This document shows positions 13,441 through 24,635 of a stretch of 64,000 nucleotides of DNA, one piece after another; position 1 is the first letter of the stretch, and each line of letters opens with the position of its first letter. Origin of the DNA: Dermacentor variabilis (lineage: Eukaryota > Arthropoda > Arachnida > Ixodida > Ixodidae). A program made the position numbers and the translations under genes. Under the pieces are notes generated by a model that was not told the DNA's origin, did no database searches, and was given only the letters and a program-made list of their open reading frames with translations. The DNA lies in assembly GCF_050947875.1 (NCBI RefSeq), contig NC_134568.1, positions 254,827,778 to 254,891,777 on the forward strand, read 5' to 3'.

Positions 13441-14191
13441 TGTTTACGCAGATTCTCGGCGTGCATGATACCCTAAGATTGCCTCTACGATGACGTCAAT
13501 GCGAATCATCTATCCCTGATTACTTTCACTGCCTCCTATGGCACGCGATGGCCGCAGCTCCTGCGGTAAGCTAGTTTAGTTCAGAAATCATAACTGTGTA
13601 TAACTGCACCATAACAAATTTTAATTGCGTTTTTAAATTTTAAAGTAGAGTAAACATAAACTAATTTTGTTTGGTATGGTATGGTAAAACTTTATTGAGG
13701 TCCTGCAGATCGTGAGTTATCACGAAGCGGGTTGCTCCCACGCGGTAACCGGAAGGCCAAGTGGTGTGCACATGGTTACTCGTTTTTAGTATGAGTAAGT
13801 GATAGCCACATTTGGAATTACTGACCCCGAAAACAAGTATGTTACCGTTCGTTCTCGTAATAGCGCGTAAAGACGGGACCGTGAAGAAGGAAAATACAAG
13901 ACAGCGCTGTCTTTTCGCGCTGTTCCGAGAATGAAACAACTCGCCCAACTTTAAATACTACTGAGTGTTACTGATTGTCAGTTATCTCAAAGCTTTTGGT
14001 AATATTGCTAGCCAACAATTGCTAAGCTATGGATAGCGCTACCGACCTCAAACGTTAGTAAACTATCCATAGGGGTATCGACACTATTGATAATAAAGAA
14101 AAAAAAATGCTCTCGATGGTCAGTTTAGCTATAGTGCTTTTCTGGCATTTTCACTGCACTTGTGGGGTATACCGCCCCTTACATCGCGGTG
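13441..14191. other. No recognisable gene
   Basis: AT-rich spacer. A TTTATTGAGGTCCTGCAG stretch near 13691 resembles a repeat end (similar words occur near 23519) but nothing coding is attached. Confidence 0.4.
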
Positions 14192-15285
14192 ATGGACGTA
14201 CAACATCTCGAGGCCCCTCGCGGTTCCCGTTCACCCACGGACGTCGCTTCCAGGAAGCGAGGAAACGACCACCGTGATAACTGCGCCTCAACAATGGCCT
14301 CACTCCATCCTGTTTGTGCCACAGAACGCTACTGACAAGCTACGCGTCATCAATAGGCAAGCACTCTCCGTGTATCTAGAAAGCACCGTGCTGAACGAGA
14401 TCAAGGATGTCAGGATAAACACTAGAAGAAACACTCTGACAATCGAGCTGATGAACCCGAGCGCGCTAAACATAATACAAAATGTAACGCAGCTGGGTAA
14501 CATCAAGGTCCGATCCATCGTGCCGGCGAATGGTGCCGCAATAACATGAGTCATCTACGACATTGACAATGAAATACCTAACGCATACCTCCCAGCTCTC
14601 ATAAAACCAGCAAGTGAACACAACGTCATTGTGCACGTCGGTCGCCTCGGTAACACACGTTGTGTGAGGATAACGTTCAAGGGGGACTTTCTTCCCTCTT
14701 GCGTGAAGGTTGGCCACTTTCGCCACCAGGTAGGACCATTCATTCCAAGACCGATGCAATGTTTCAACTGTCAGAAGATTGGCCATGTGAAGGGTGTTTG
14801 CAGAAATTCCGCAGGGTGCCCTCGATGCGCCGAACCCAACTCAGAAGACAACTGCAGCGCAACCACGCTGAAGTGTCCTAACTGTCAAGGTGATCCCTGC
14901 GCCTCTGCCAAAGACTCCCCAGATCAAGAAAGAGATCTGCATTCTAAAACAAATGGTGAGAGACAGCTCTACCCATAAAGAGGCCGCAGAGAAAGTCCGG
15001 CAAAGACGACGTCACCATCGAAGGTCCTCACGAGGGAAAATATCAGCTTTTCAAGAAAATTCAACTCCTCAGGCAGCACCGTCAGTGGAGGTTTCCAGCA
15101 CCCCAAACACCGACGTTGCAAGGGAGAAAACTGCCAGATCTCTCTCTACAAAGGAATGACCGCCATTCGCGCGCACACGACCGGCAGCAGAGCCACAGCA
15201 CTGCAGAAGCCGCACCCAGTACATGCAGCAAGGTGCTGCATCCGAGGAGTCGCGGAAAACAGATGAGCAAGTGATCGCGCCTCTT
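14192..15285 (+). pseudogene. LINE family A gag-like ORF1 fragment
   Basis: Three plus-strand pieces make a broken ORF1 of the same family as A2. A candidate start at 14192 opens a short frame that goes out of phase within about 130 bp. The 14274-14549 frame carries the domain with YLESTVLNEIKDVRIN and ends in a stop. The 14552-14978 region carries three CCHC-type knuckles, starting CFNCQKIGHVKGVC and CPRC. A basic tail (QRRRHHRRSSRG) follows in a third frame to 15159. Such ORF1 proteins bind LINE RNA (family knowledge). The endonuclease and RT expected next are absent; the copy ends where a type 2 SINE begins. Keeping the 5' part and losing the 3' part is the reverse of ordinary LINE truncation. 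Confidence 0.8.
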
Positions 15286-15463
15286 CGCATCGTACGCGTG
15301 ATGCGAAGACGTGGGATCGTTCCCCACCTGTGGCAAGTAGTTTTTTTTCACTTTCATTGCCATTAATTTAACATTTCCTTAATCCAATTATTAAGTACGA
15401 GTAATTTCCTCTCTGTTGTCCTTGGTCTCTTTGTTTGTTGGCCTCTCATGATAACATTCTTAA
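15286..15463 (+). mobile_element. tRNA-derived SINE type 2, 5'-truncated
   Basis: Begins inside a tRNA-like head (CGCATCGTACGCGTGATGCG, then GGGATCGTTCCCC as B box). The body CACTTTCATTGCCATTAATTT...GTTGTCCTTGG...TGTTGGCCTCTCATGATA matches the copies at 60964-61170 and 61253-61557. It directly abuts the LINE A gag fragment. Confidence 0.8.
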
Positions 15464-16750
15464 GTTGTCGCGTGAAAGGATCTTCGAAAGTGATCCTCCG
15501 CTACGTCCCTGGAGGCCGTGAATTCTGACGTTTCATTAATTCTCCATTATTTTCGCCCTTCGTCATTGCCTCGGACGTGAAACACACGCCACCACGCCAC
15601 CGCTATCACTGGTATCGGTCGCTCAGAGGTGCAGCGTGATAAGAAAATAATGATGGCAAAAGAAATGGCAAATCAAAGATTACAGGCTTTCTTTTTCTTC
15701 GGGATGTGACATCATAGGTTCTTTCATTTCAACGGAGGAGAAATGTATCACGCAGATGACGCCCGTGTTCATTACCCGCCGTGCTTTATATGTATGGGTT
15801 TCTGTGTGAACTTCACTGCAATGTGTACATACGTTCCACCAGCGTTTGCTTAGTTCAAAAAGATTACTTTTTGTTTTACCGCCTGTGAAAGATGGCGCTT
15901 TCCAGCTTTCCAGTTAAATTTCTGGAAGACCCGGAAATTACTTACATGTGAAATCACGTCCAAATAGCTACTTAAGAGATTGACTAATAAACTTTTTAGG
16001 TTATTCACTTTAAAAAGCGCCAACATGTTGAAATAGCAAAATTGAATCCGAGCAGTAGTGCAGTCTGCTTAACACAGATCTAAGGCTATTAGTACTTTCG
16101 AGGTATCCGTCCCCAAAACGTGTTAGAAAAGGCATTGACATTGAAGGTAATATTGTAGCAAACTCCTACGAGAAAACATTTGGAAGATTTTTATCTTCAA
16201 CGAAGTGTCTAAAGGTACGTCTAACGCACCCAATTGAACGAGTTGGATACAGCGGATCCATAAGGAGAAACTCTTCCGCAAAGCGGTATCCTGCAAAAGC
16301 TTCAAACTGCCTTCAGAGCGGGAATATGTGTGGAGCTGTCCATACATATACGTATACCTTGCCCTTGCCGTCATCACATCTGCTTTGTGCGATTCTACGC
16401 AAACAGGAGGGAGAATCTACTTGAAGTACTTGACACCGGCGGCAATCAGTCACAACGCATTTACGGGCTCGCTTTTGGCTGTAGGCGTTAAATACATTAT
16501 AAATAAAAAGTTAGAGTAGAATGTGCGTAAAGGGCACAATCACTAGCCTTCTGAAACACCGAAATCAACAAAAATCATGCAGCATAAGCCTATAAAGTTT
16601 GCAATCAGTTCTTAATATTGCAGGTACAGATGTGCCCAAGTGTACCTCACCGATGACGTGGCGGCGAAATTTCCGGTTGCTACGCAGGGGTACCAACATA
16701 GCAATTGGAAACCTGGGTACCCAAGTTCGATACCACGTCACATCAATGTG

Positions 16751-16781
<31 letters not shown>

Positions 16782-17577
16782 GCGGCACTTTGTCTGACGT
16801 GGTGAAAACCTTTTCGTCTCTTACATCAGATAACGACAACATGCATCAAGCAGTTCCTCCTCACTACCGCTCGATATCCACATATATTAGAAACCGTTGG
16901 GTCATGCGTTCAAGCACGTTTATTGCGCTGTTTTTAGATGTGCCGTCTAACACTTGTAAAAAAAGCGTAACAAACTTACTTAAACGCAATATCCGATGGA
17001 TATGGTTTCGCGTAGCGGTGAGGACGCACTGCCTGCTATCATGTTGCCCTTGTCAGATATAAGAGGCGAAAAGGTTATCAACACGTCAGGCACACTGCCA
17101 CAGTGAAAGAAATGTATACAAATATTTTTTTTTTAATCTGTACTGTCGTGGCACCGAAACAGATCCGGTGTTGTGATCGGCCGATGGCCTCGTCAAAATG
17201 GTTCTCGACACGGATGAATTACGACCAGCGCGGGAATACCTCGTTCGTGAGAGGTTTCAGCAATTAGCAATGATACGGCTGTCACCTGTCAGCAGCACAA
17301 ACTGGCGTGTCCAAGTCATAGACGCGCTCAGCGTAATAGCCCGGCCATCACCTCTCAGAGTACGATCGGCGTCAGCGAAAAGGGCAACCTACCTCCGGAT
17401 TGGTGGGACCCGGTGTCATCGGCCTCCTGACACCGGATTAGTGGAAGTGACTAAACAATGATCACGCAAGGCATAAAAGGAGATACGGACGGCGGGAGTG
17501 ATCAGCGCCTACAACTTCATCATCAACTTTTCTCTATTTCTTTGTATTTTCTTGTACATATGTAAATATATACGTGT
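15464..17577. other. No recognisable gene; one hairpin repeat
   Basis: Holds a (CT)n tract at about 16758-16782 and the hairpin at 16905-16988. The 17160-17577 part, together with 21487-21600 across the LINE A2 insertion, forms one continuous pre-insertion sequence that looks like part of an older repeat, possibly an LTR, but I could not identify it. Confidence 0.4.
16905..16988. repeat. Imperfect 32-bp inverted repeat (hairpin)
   Basis: The arm at 16905-16936 (TGCGTTCAAGCACG...) and the arm at 16957-16988 are inverted repeats with 25 of 32 positions matching, around a 20-nt loop. A third arm copy stands at 23949-23980 (TGCGTTTAAGTAAG...), followed by a (TA)n tract instead of the second arm. 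A foldback or hairpin-ended repeat family is a reasonable reading. Confidence 0.5.
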
Positions 17578-17594
17578 TTGTCCAACATCCTTTG

Positions 17595-18685
17595 AATGGG
17601 AAGCGTTGTTCAGGGAGGGAACGTAGACCACGTATGGTTCTCCAGATGTGGGAAAGTGGCTTTCGGGGGTCTAGTGACTGGCAAAATCTTGTCCAACGTC
17701 GAGATGCCAATCTATCCATGCGACATTGAAGTTTCTTTTGTAGTCGTCTGGCTGTCCTAAGGTCTTCGATGCATTTTGTACGCCGGTAACGCTGCTCCGC
17801 ACGACGACGGAGTGCATGAAGTCGCTCCGACTCTATATCCGATTCCGTGTGCTTCGACGAAACCGTGACCGTGCGCGCGGCGTGTAGCATTGCAGACTTG
17901 ATTGCTTCCTCTAATCAGCCCATTTTTGGCCTTATTGGACAATGTGAGTGCTACATTGGAAGCGGCCCTGTCCTTTCGTGGCTCTGCCTTTTTTGAGGAG
18001 GTTCGGTGACGCCGACGCCGACGCCGGTTCGTTGCAGCAGCCTCCCTGTGCGTCGAATTGTCCCGAACCATTTGCTTGAGAACAGCGACCTCTTTCTTGA
18101 TGCGAGGGCAGTCCCTAGACTAGGCAGCATGGGAACTATTACAGTTGCCGCACTTTAGGACAGTAGCCCGGCACGTCTCCGCGTGAGGTTCTGCACAACG
18201 GGGACACAGTATCGAGTTTGGGCAGACACCCTTGACATGTCCAAGCCTAAAGCACTGATGGCATTGAAGAGGCTTTTGTACGAAGGGCCGAACAGGGTGT
18301 CGGAAGTGACCGACTTTGACGTGTGTTGGTAAGCAATCTCCTTTGAAGATCAGTTTGACGCAGCGCGATGTTCCAAGGTGGCTAGCACGCGTGATGACAA
18401 CACCCTCACTTGCTGGTTTGACGAGGATAGGCAAGTCCGCATTGGGAATGGCGACATCGATGTCATAAATGACACCTGCTGTGGATGCATCATCCATCGG
18501 GATATATGAACGCACTTTGATGCGCCCTAGCTCCGAGATTTGCTTCAGTTTTTCGAGCGCACTCCCGTTGGTAACATCGATTGCGAGGACATTTTTTCGT
18601 GCATTTATCCGAATGTCCTTAATTTCATTCGGCACCACCCCTTCCAAGAAAACAGATAGTTCTTGCCTGTTCTTCCAGGGGCGGC
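17595..18685 (-). pseudogene. LINE A2 inverted 5' segment: ORF1 (gag) plus pol linker
   Basis: Read from 18685 down, a 5'-truncated ORF1 shows FLEGVVPNEIKDIRIN, then VKVGHFRHPVRPF and CCHC knuckles (CHQCFRLGHVKGVC, CPRC, CGNC). A basic stretch (NRRRRRRHRTSSKK) follows near 18020. Around 17910-17960 the frame changes abruptly to the region that precedes RT in this family (RRRAEQRYRRTKCIEDL, DPRKPLSHIWRTIRG), which runs to about 17600. The roughly 200-300-residue apurinic-like endonuclease expected between them is missing, so an internal deletion preceded or accompanied insertion. Function is lost; the motifs identify the family clearly. Confidence 0.85.
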
Positions 18686-21245
18686 TAGAGGCTGATATTG
18701 CAGAAGACTTTTGTGCAAGGATCGCTGGCCAAGAAATCGGTACAGGCTTTCCAGCCCCCAGTCGCATCCCTGTTTCATGTGACGGCCGCATGGATCTTCC
18801 TTTCATAATGGAGGAACTAGAAGCGGCTCTTGCTCTATGCAGGCGTTCTACATCCGCGAGACCAGATGGAATAGCCTACCGCGCCTTGAACAACCTGAGT
18901 GATGGCGCACGGAGAGAACTGTTACATCTCTACAACTCATCTTGGCAGGATGGCATGGTTCCCGAAGAACGGAAGATAAGCTGCTTGGTCCCTCTCCTGA
19001 AGCAAGACAAGTCCCCACTTGAACTCACCTCATACCGCCCAATAGCGCTGGTCAGCTGTGTGGGAAAATAATGGAAAAGATGATCCTTGCCCGCTTGGAG
19101 TGGTACCTGGAACACTGCAACATGTTACCGAATTGCATGGCTGGTTTTTGTCGAGATCGCTCTTCAGTAGACAGTGTTGTTGATCTCGCTACGTACGTCC
19201 AGCTTCAAAAGTCACGCAAAAGATTATCTGCAGCTTTGTTCTTGGATGTCAAGGGGGCATACGATAACGTATCTCACGAGGCTATCCTCGATGCTCTTGA
19301 GATGGTAGGCCTAGGTGGTCGAGTTTTCCAATGGATCTCTCATTACCTTTTTATGAGCTCGTTCTTTGTCTGTTCCGGTGATGGTAAAACCGTACGACAC
19401 TACACGTACCGAGGTGTTCCTCCAGGCGGTGTACTAAGCCCCACCCTATTCAACCTCACACTCATTGGTCTCGTTGATCATCTGCCAGCAGCGATCAAGA
19501 TATCAATGTACGCCGACGACATATGTATATGGACCTCAGGTGTGACCCATCCTCAGATACGTGCAAGACTTCAAAAAGCTGCTACTCTAACAGCGACATA
19601 CCTCCGCAACCAAGGTCTTGAAATCTCGTCAGACAAATGTGCACTGATGGCGTTCACTCGCAAACCAATGACACCCTACGCCATCTCAATAAATGGCCAA
19701 ATAATTTCTTACGAAAAGACTCACAAATTTCTTGGCATAATCATTGATAGAGATCTCTCATAGAGCCCGCACGTGACCTACTTGAAACAGCGTCTGACAG
19801 CAATCTCCCAACTTTTCAAGTTTCTGGGAGGAAAGACTTGGGGAATGTCAGTGCATGCAATGTTGGAATTGTACAGGGCTCTTTTTTCGGGCTTCTTGAG
19901 ATACAGTTTGCCCGTACTGACCAACACCTGCCAGACAAATCTTCGTGCTCTACAGGCTATTCAAGCTCGGGCTCTCAGGGTTTGTCTTGGTTTGCCAAAA
20001 TGCTCATCGACTGCAGCGACTATTGCCATTGCCCGGGTCCAACCTATACAAACACACATTGCGGTAGAAGTGTTGAGAGTGAACATTAGGCACGTTGCCC
20101 GTGCCTGTTCCCACCACCTGGCAACACTACCGTCAGAAAGGCCGCAGGCATCATTTTGTACTACGATTTCGGAGTATTACACCTGCCTTCCATCAGGCTT
20201 CACCCCCGCAACTAAGTCATCGATTCCTCCATGGTGTTTGGCTCGACCCGCAGTGCACCTCACCGTACCAGGAATCAGGAAAAAATCTGAGCTGTCATCA
20301 CTTGCTCATAAACAATTAACTCTGCTCCTTTTGCACGAGAGGTACGCCGAACACGTACATATTTATACTGATGGATCGGCAACTCTCCAGTGTTCCTCTG
20401 GAGCCGTGGTCTTCCCAGCGAATGCCACCACCATCAGTTTCAAGACATGTCACCCAACGACACCGATGGCTGCGGAACTTGCAGCTCTTCGCACTGCACT
20501 TCGTCTCGTCAGCCAAGAACAACCTCGAAGATGGTCAATATTCAGTGACTCGAAGGCAGCACTGCAATCTTTGCTATCGGCCCTGCGGCGCGGACCACAC
20601 AAACAACTGGTATTTGAGATTAGAGAACTAATCCATACCTTAACTGAGAGAGGACACCACGTGACATTTCAGTGGCTTCCAAGTCACTGCGGAGTCATAG
20701 GGAACGAACACGCTGATAACGCTGCTCGGTCGGCTCCTCAAGGGGATGAAGAGGAGCCGATACCGTTATCAAGGACAGATGCCGCTAGAAAACTTCGAAT
20801 GCTCAGCCGTGACATCACGTTCTCCTTGTGGAACGCTGGAAGTTTTCACGACTACCGACTCCACAATCTTGACTCCTCTCTACGCCTTGACTCCTCTCTA
20901 CGCCTTTGTATTCCAGCTGGACTCTTCCGTCGCGAAGCTACCCTGCTTCGTCGAATATGGCTAGGGGTGGCTTTCACCAAGTCTTTTGCTTACCGAAGTG
21001 GATGGGCCGACGACGCCTCGTGTGAGGACTGTGGTAACGAGGAGACTTTTCAACGCCTTCTTTGTGACTGTCCTCGCTATAATTTACAGAGACAATCACT
21101 CGCAATCGTAATAGCGCGCTTTGACCGAAGACCTCTCACAGAGGAACTTATATTAAAATACCGCCATCACAAGCCATCGCAGCAGAGGGCGACGAGGGCA
21201 CTGTTGCGGTTTTTGAGGGCGACAGAATTGGACCAGCGGCTGTAG
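18686..21245 (+). pseudogene. LINE A2 reverse transcriptase and RNase H (ORF2 C-terminal part)
   Basis: Coding starts at the inversion junction with the N-terminal RT region (IAEDFCARIAG, SYRPIALVSCVGK). One frameshift at about 19061-19072 leads to the 19071-19763 frame with FLDVKGAYDNV, YRGVPPGGVLSP and the catalytic YADD (about 19508). A TAG at 19761-19763 interrupts the frame where related copies suggest Trp. The frame then stays open for about 490 codons (19773-21245): RT thumb, RNase H with YTDGSA, AAELAALRTAL, FSDSKAAL and LPSHCGVIGNEHADNAAR, and a C-terminal zinc motif (CEDCG...CDCPRY). An 18-bp tandem duplication near 20870-20905 repeats LDSSLR. With one frameshift and one stop this is the best-preserved LINE A copy in the window. 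RNase H downstream of RT fits the I superfamily. Confidence 0.9.
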
Positions 21246-21486
21246 CCTGAACAGATGTTGATAGTGCTGCAAATGTCACTGTGCTGTGCGATGACAGTAT
21301 TCGGTGACAGTGACCGATTGTGATTGTGTGTCTATGCTCCTTTCTTTCCTTATCTTTACTTTGTTACCACTTTACCTCCCCCTCCCCTCTCTCACCAGCG
21401 TAGGGTAGGAAACCGGATCTTTTTCTCTGGTTAACCTCCCTGCCTTTCCCCTTTCCTCTCTCTCTCTCTCTCTTGTCCAACATCCT

Positions 21487-22798
21487 GAATATGGGACCCA
21501 GTCTCACGTTCACTTACCCCTCCACGAGGAAGGAGGATCCCACGTCTTCGAACCCCGAGTCGCAACACCTGGTAAACTAGCGTGGCAATTGGAGATTGCA
21601 ACGCGACGTCAAAAACGGGTAACTTGCATTCGTTTCTCTACCCGTGATGTCAACCACTGACTGCAAAATGTTGAATTTCCTGACGCCCACATTAAGCGAA
21701 CTGGCTGCCCTCCCTGTCTTGCCCTGTTTTTTTCCTCCTCGAGCGGGTTTTCATTGTCGCTGCTGATGTCCTCACAACAAAAACTAGAGTTGATGACTGA
21801 CGAATATTTTGATGCGAAAGCATCAAATGGCCCATTAAGCGAAAAAGCCGGCGTCTGCAGGAGCGAAGCGGCGTATAAATTCCCACTGGCTGCGGCGCCA
21901 CGCTACGTATGAGCCTCGACGGAGTAGAGCGGGCGAAAGGAACACCTACTGCTGCGCTGGCGCGCCAGGTGTATCAAGCCACCCTGGCTCTCAGAAGACT
22001 GTTGTCCACGCGTTCCTTGTCTGCTCAAGCTCTCGCCTGCGTTCTAACTTCGCCTCGGTAACCAATGTAAATAAATTAATGTAAATTAATGTATTAGAAG
22101 AGAATAAATTTTTCGGGAGGAAAAAAACGTTGGCGGTAATGAGTTTCGAACCCATGACCCTACGCTCCGTTTCTTACCCACTGGGCTAAACCAGCGCCTC
22201 CGAGATAGCAGGTCTGTACACTCTGCTTTATGACATCATGCTACTTGGACCGAAATTTCCATTGCCAAGCTTGGCACGACGAAAGCGGTGACGTCAAAAT
22301 CACCCCGGCTTACTCGGGAGCGTCCCCATTAGATTCTGTGCCAGTAAGGCAAGGTAGCATGACGTCACGGATCCAATTGCACTGGCCTTGTGCTATCTAG
22401 GGGGCATTAGACAAGCGTCTCAACGCACTCGCTTGCCCGCGATGAGTTCACAACTCGAAGGACCGCTCTGCGACGTTCAATTGGACGTCAATGCTTTCGC
22501 ATTCACAACTCATAAGAAGCGCTTATGTGTCCTAGGATTTTTTTAAGCAATTGTTATTGCAGATAAGCATTATTTGAAGGGACGCAGAGAATGCACTGAA
22601 AGTTCCATGACATCTCGTTCTGTTTACTGTGTATATACAGCGTTAAAAAAATGTTGGAGGAAAATAACGTGGAAGTAGACAATTACATTTGAGTATTTCT
22701 TCAATTACTTTTGTGGGGCAGTAATTCATAGCTGTAATCAATTACATATTTTATTAACTAATCGTGATCGGCAACTTGCATGCATTACGCGCTAGAAA
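21487..22798. other. Old repeat-like spacer with short inverted ends
   Basis: The first 120 bases continue the sequence interrupted by LINE A2. A palindromic word ATGCGAAAGCAT occurs at 21811-21826 (TGATGCGAAAGCATCA) and, in opposite orientation, at 22489-22505, with partly matching neighbours (AAATGG/ACGTCC). These could be ends of a roughly 695-bp non-autonomous DNA element that holds the type 3 SINE. No protein-coding homology was seen. Confidence 0.35.
22064..22203 (-). mobile_element. tRNA-like SINE type 3
   Basis: On the minus strand a tRNA-like head covers about 22128-22203, with A box TTTAGCCCAGTGGGTAAG and B box GGGTTCGAAACTC. The T arm can pair (ATGGG with CTCAT) around TTCGAAA. 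The acceptor ends do not pair well, so it is not a convincing functional tRNA gene. The head is followed by T-rich sequence and an AT-rich body. It differs from SINE types 1 and 2. Confidence 0.6.
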
Positions 22799-23042
22799 TC
22801 TAATTGAATTCTGGGGTTTTACGTGGCAAAACCACGATTCGATTATGAGGCACGCCGTAGTGGGAGACTCCGCACTAATTTCGACCCCCAGGGGATTGCT
22901 AACGTGCCCCCATTGCACGGCACACAGGCGTTCTTTCATTTCGCCCCCATCGAAATGCGGCCGCCGCGGTCGGGATTTCATCCCGCGACCTCCGTTCTTG
23001 GCAGCGCACAACACCATAACCGCTAAGCCACCGCGGCGTGTA
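22799..23042 (-). mobile_element. tRNA-derived SINE type 1 (Ruka-like)
   Basis: Full-length on the minus strand: A-box region TGGCTTAGCGGTTATGG, degraded B box, then the body with CATTTCGATGGGGGCGAAAT and the terminal CACGTAAAACCCCAGAATT. It is flanked by an imperfect 10-bp duplication, GCGCTAGAAA at 22789-22798 and GCACTAGAAA at 23043-23052. Confidence 0.85.
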
Positions 23043-23675
23043 GCACTAGAAACAACAGGGGTGAAAAGAGAGGACAACGACGATCGCTAACTTTGAACAA
23101 ATGGTTTATTCGAAGCGTAGGCACACGTGCATACTAATGACGGCGCACATATGCCGCTAGAAATGTCATGCGCAGAGTTGCGACGTTTCGCTTAGACTCA
23201 CATTTATGGCGACGTACGTGCGTCGTCAATCGTCGTTGTCGGTTTCGTGAAGTCTATTAGTTAAAAGTTAGCGCTCGCCTTGAGTATTTCCTGATGGTCC
23301 CCATCCTCACTTCCCCCTAATACCTGTTGCGATATGTCGCATACCAACAAGGCCGAACGTCAACCCTTGTCGTGTTATCTGGAACGCCGATGTATCTTGT
23401 GAACGGATCTGTCAAAAATAGTACTTCTTACGGAGACATGAATTTCTTAAGAACATAGTTCATTGGGGATATAGCGGCAAACGCGAGAGAAATGCGTTAG
23501 CATTATACGTCATGCTTCTTTGAGGTCCTGGATCCATGAGTAAAACCGCGTTAACCACATTGCAAAGTGTTGTTGAGGATGTCACTTCAACACTCGTCCT
23601 GCCTCGTCGAGGAGTGAAATGCAAATGCAGCTGAGCAGAACACCCTCAGTTGCACTGTGGATGGTCTGCTATGCG
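23043..23675. other. No recognisable gene
   Basis: Spacer between SINE and LINE A3. Its right end is the left target duplication TCTGCTATGCG (23665-23675). Confidence 0.4.
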
Positions 23676-23942
23676 CACACATGGAGACACCCACACAAAA
23701 AGCGTTCCAGTTAAAGTCGTTCACACAGGCCGGTAGATCGCAAAAAGCGCAACAGCGCTTGTACGGCCTTCTTCTGTGACGAGGTCCTTTCGATGTTGTA
23801 GAATTCTTTTTTCCTTTTTTTTTTAGCTTTTTCCTCTCTGTCATCTTTCTAACCCCTATCCCCCATCCCCAGTGTAGGGTAGCAAACCGGAGACTCATAT
23901 CTGGTTAACATCCCTGCCTTTCCTCTTCATTCTCTCTCTCTT
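23676..23942. mobile_element. LINE family A copy A3, short and inverted
   Basis: It lies between direct repeats TCTGCTATGCG (23665-23675 and 23943-23953). The left half encodes, on the minus strand, the family A C-terminus (SSQKKAVQALLRFLRSTG). From about 23810 the family A 3' untranslated end runs on the plus strand (CCAGTGTAGGGTAGCAAACCGG, CTGGTTAACATCCCTGCC, then CT-rich tail). This is a miniature version of the A2 structure and again fits twin priming, here close to the 3' end of the template. Confidence 0.75.
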
Positions 23943-23994
23943 TCTGCTATGCGTTTAAGTAAGTTTATTATGCTGTTTTTACATGGCCGTGATA

Positions 23995-23996
<2 letters not shown>

Positions 23997-24074
<78 letters not shown>
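23997..24074. repeat. (TA)n microsatellite
   Basis: About 39 TA units directly after the hairpin-arm copy at 23949-23980. Confidence 0.97.
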
Positions 24075-24076
<2 letters not shown>

Positions 24077-24599
24077 TATTCCAGCTAGCTTTACCCAGAG
24101 TTGAAAATATGCGAATGCGGCGCAGCTGGACAGACCCAAGCTAATGTTGTTTGCCGTCGCTTGGAGAGGGAGTGGGTGAGACAACTTTATTTCAAAATCA
24201 TTTTTTGCATTCTGTCTAAGTAGCTAATTCGTCTTAATTAATTGTACAACTTCTCAAATTAGATGAAAATTAGATGAAAAGTGGCAATGAGGAAATTGTT
24301 GAGCGACATGAAAAACTCCCGATACAGTTTTCTTTGCTCAATACGCGCTACATGCAAGTATTTTTTTCCGAGCCTAAAAGAAGCCCGCGAATGCACGCAA
24401 AATTGCCGCGCGACTGGCCGCTCGAGGCAGTTTGCGTGTATTTGCGGGCTTCTTGATTGATGACGCTGATTATTTAAGACTAATTATCTTCTAACTAGGT
24501 GGAATGAAAAATATAATTTGAGCATGCCCCGCATACAGCATTAACTTGGTTTTGGCTATGTGGCATTAGCATATTTGTGAACTCTGGCTCGGACACCAA

Positions 24600-24635
<36 letters not shown>

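Larger units (their letters stand above)
17592..21472. mobile_element. LINE family A copy A2, 5' part inverted, with target duplication
   Basis: The copy lies between two 14-bp direct repeats TTGTCCAACATCCT (17578-17591 and 21473-21486). The left part (to about 18685) reads on the minus strand and the right part on the plus strand. The minus segment contains gag followed by the pol linker normally found just before RT, with its 5'-most end at the inner junction and the linker at the outer edge. The plus segment starts with the RT region. This is the arrangement expected from twin priming during one insertion. The untranslated 3' end carries CCAGCGTAGGGTAGGAAACCGG and finishes in (CT)n. Confidence 0.9.

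Noticed and set aside
17198..17461. 87-codon frame left of LINE A2
   Set aside because: It lies in an older repeat-like sequence and shows no known motif.
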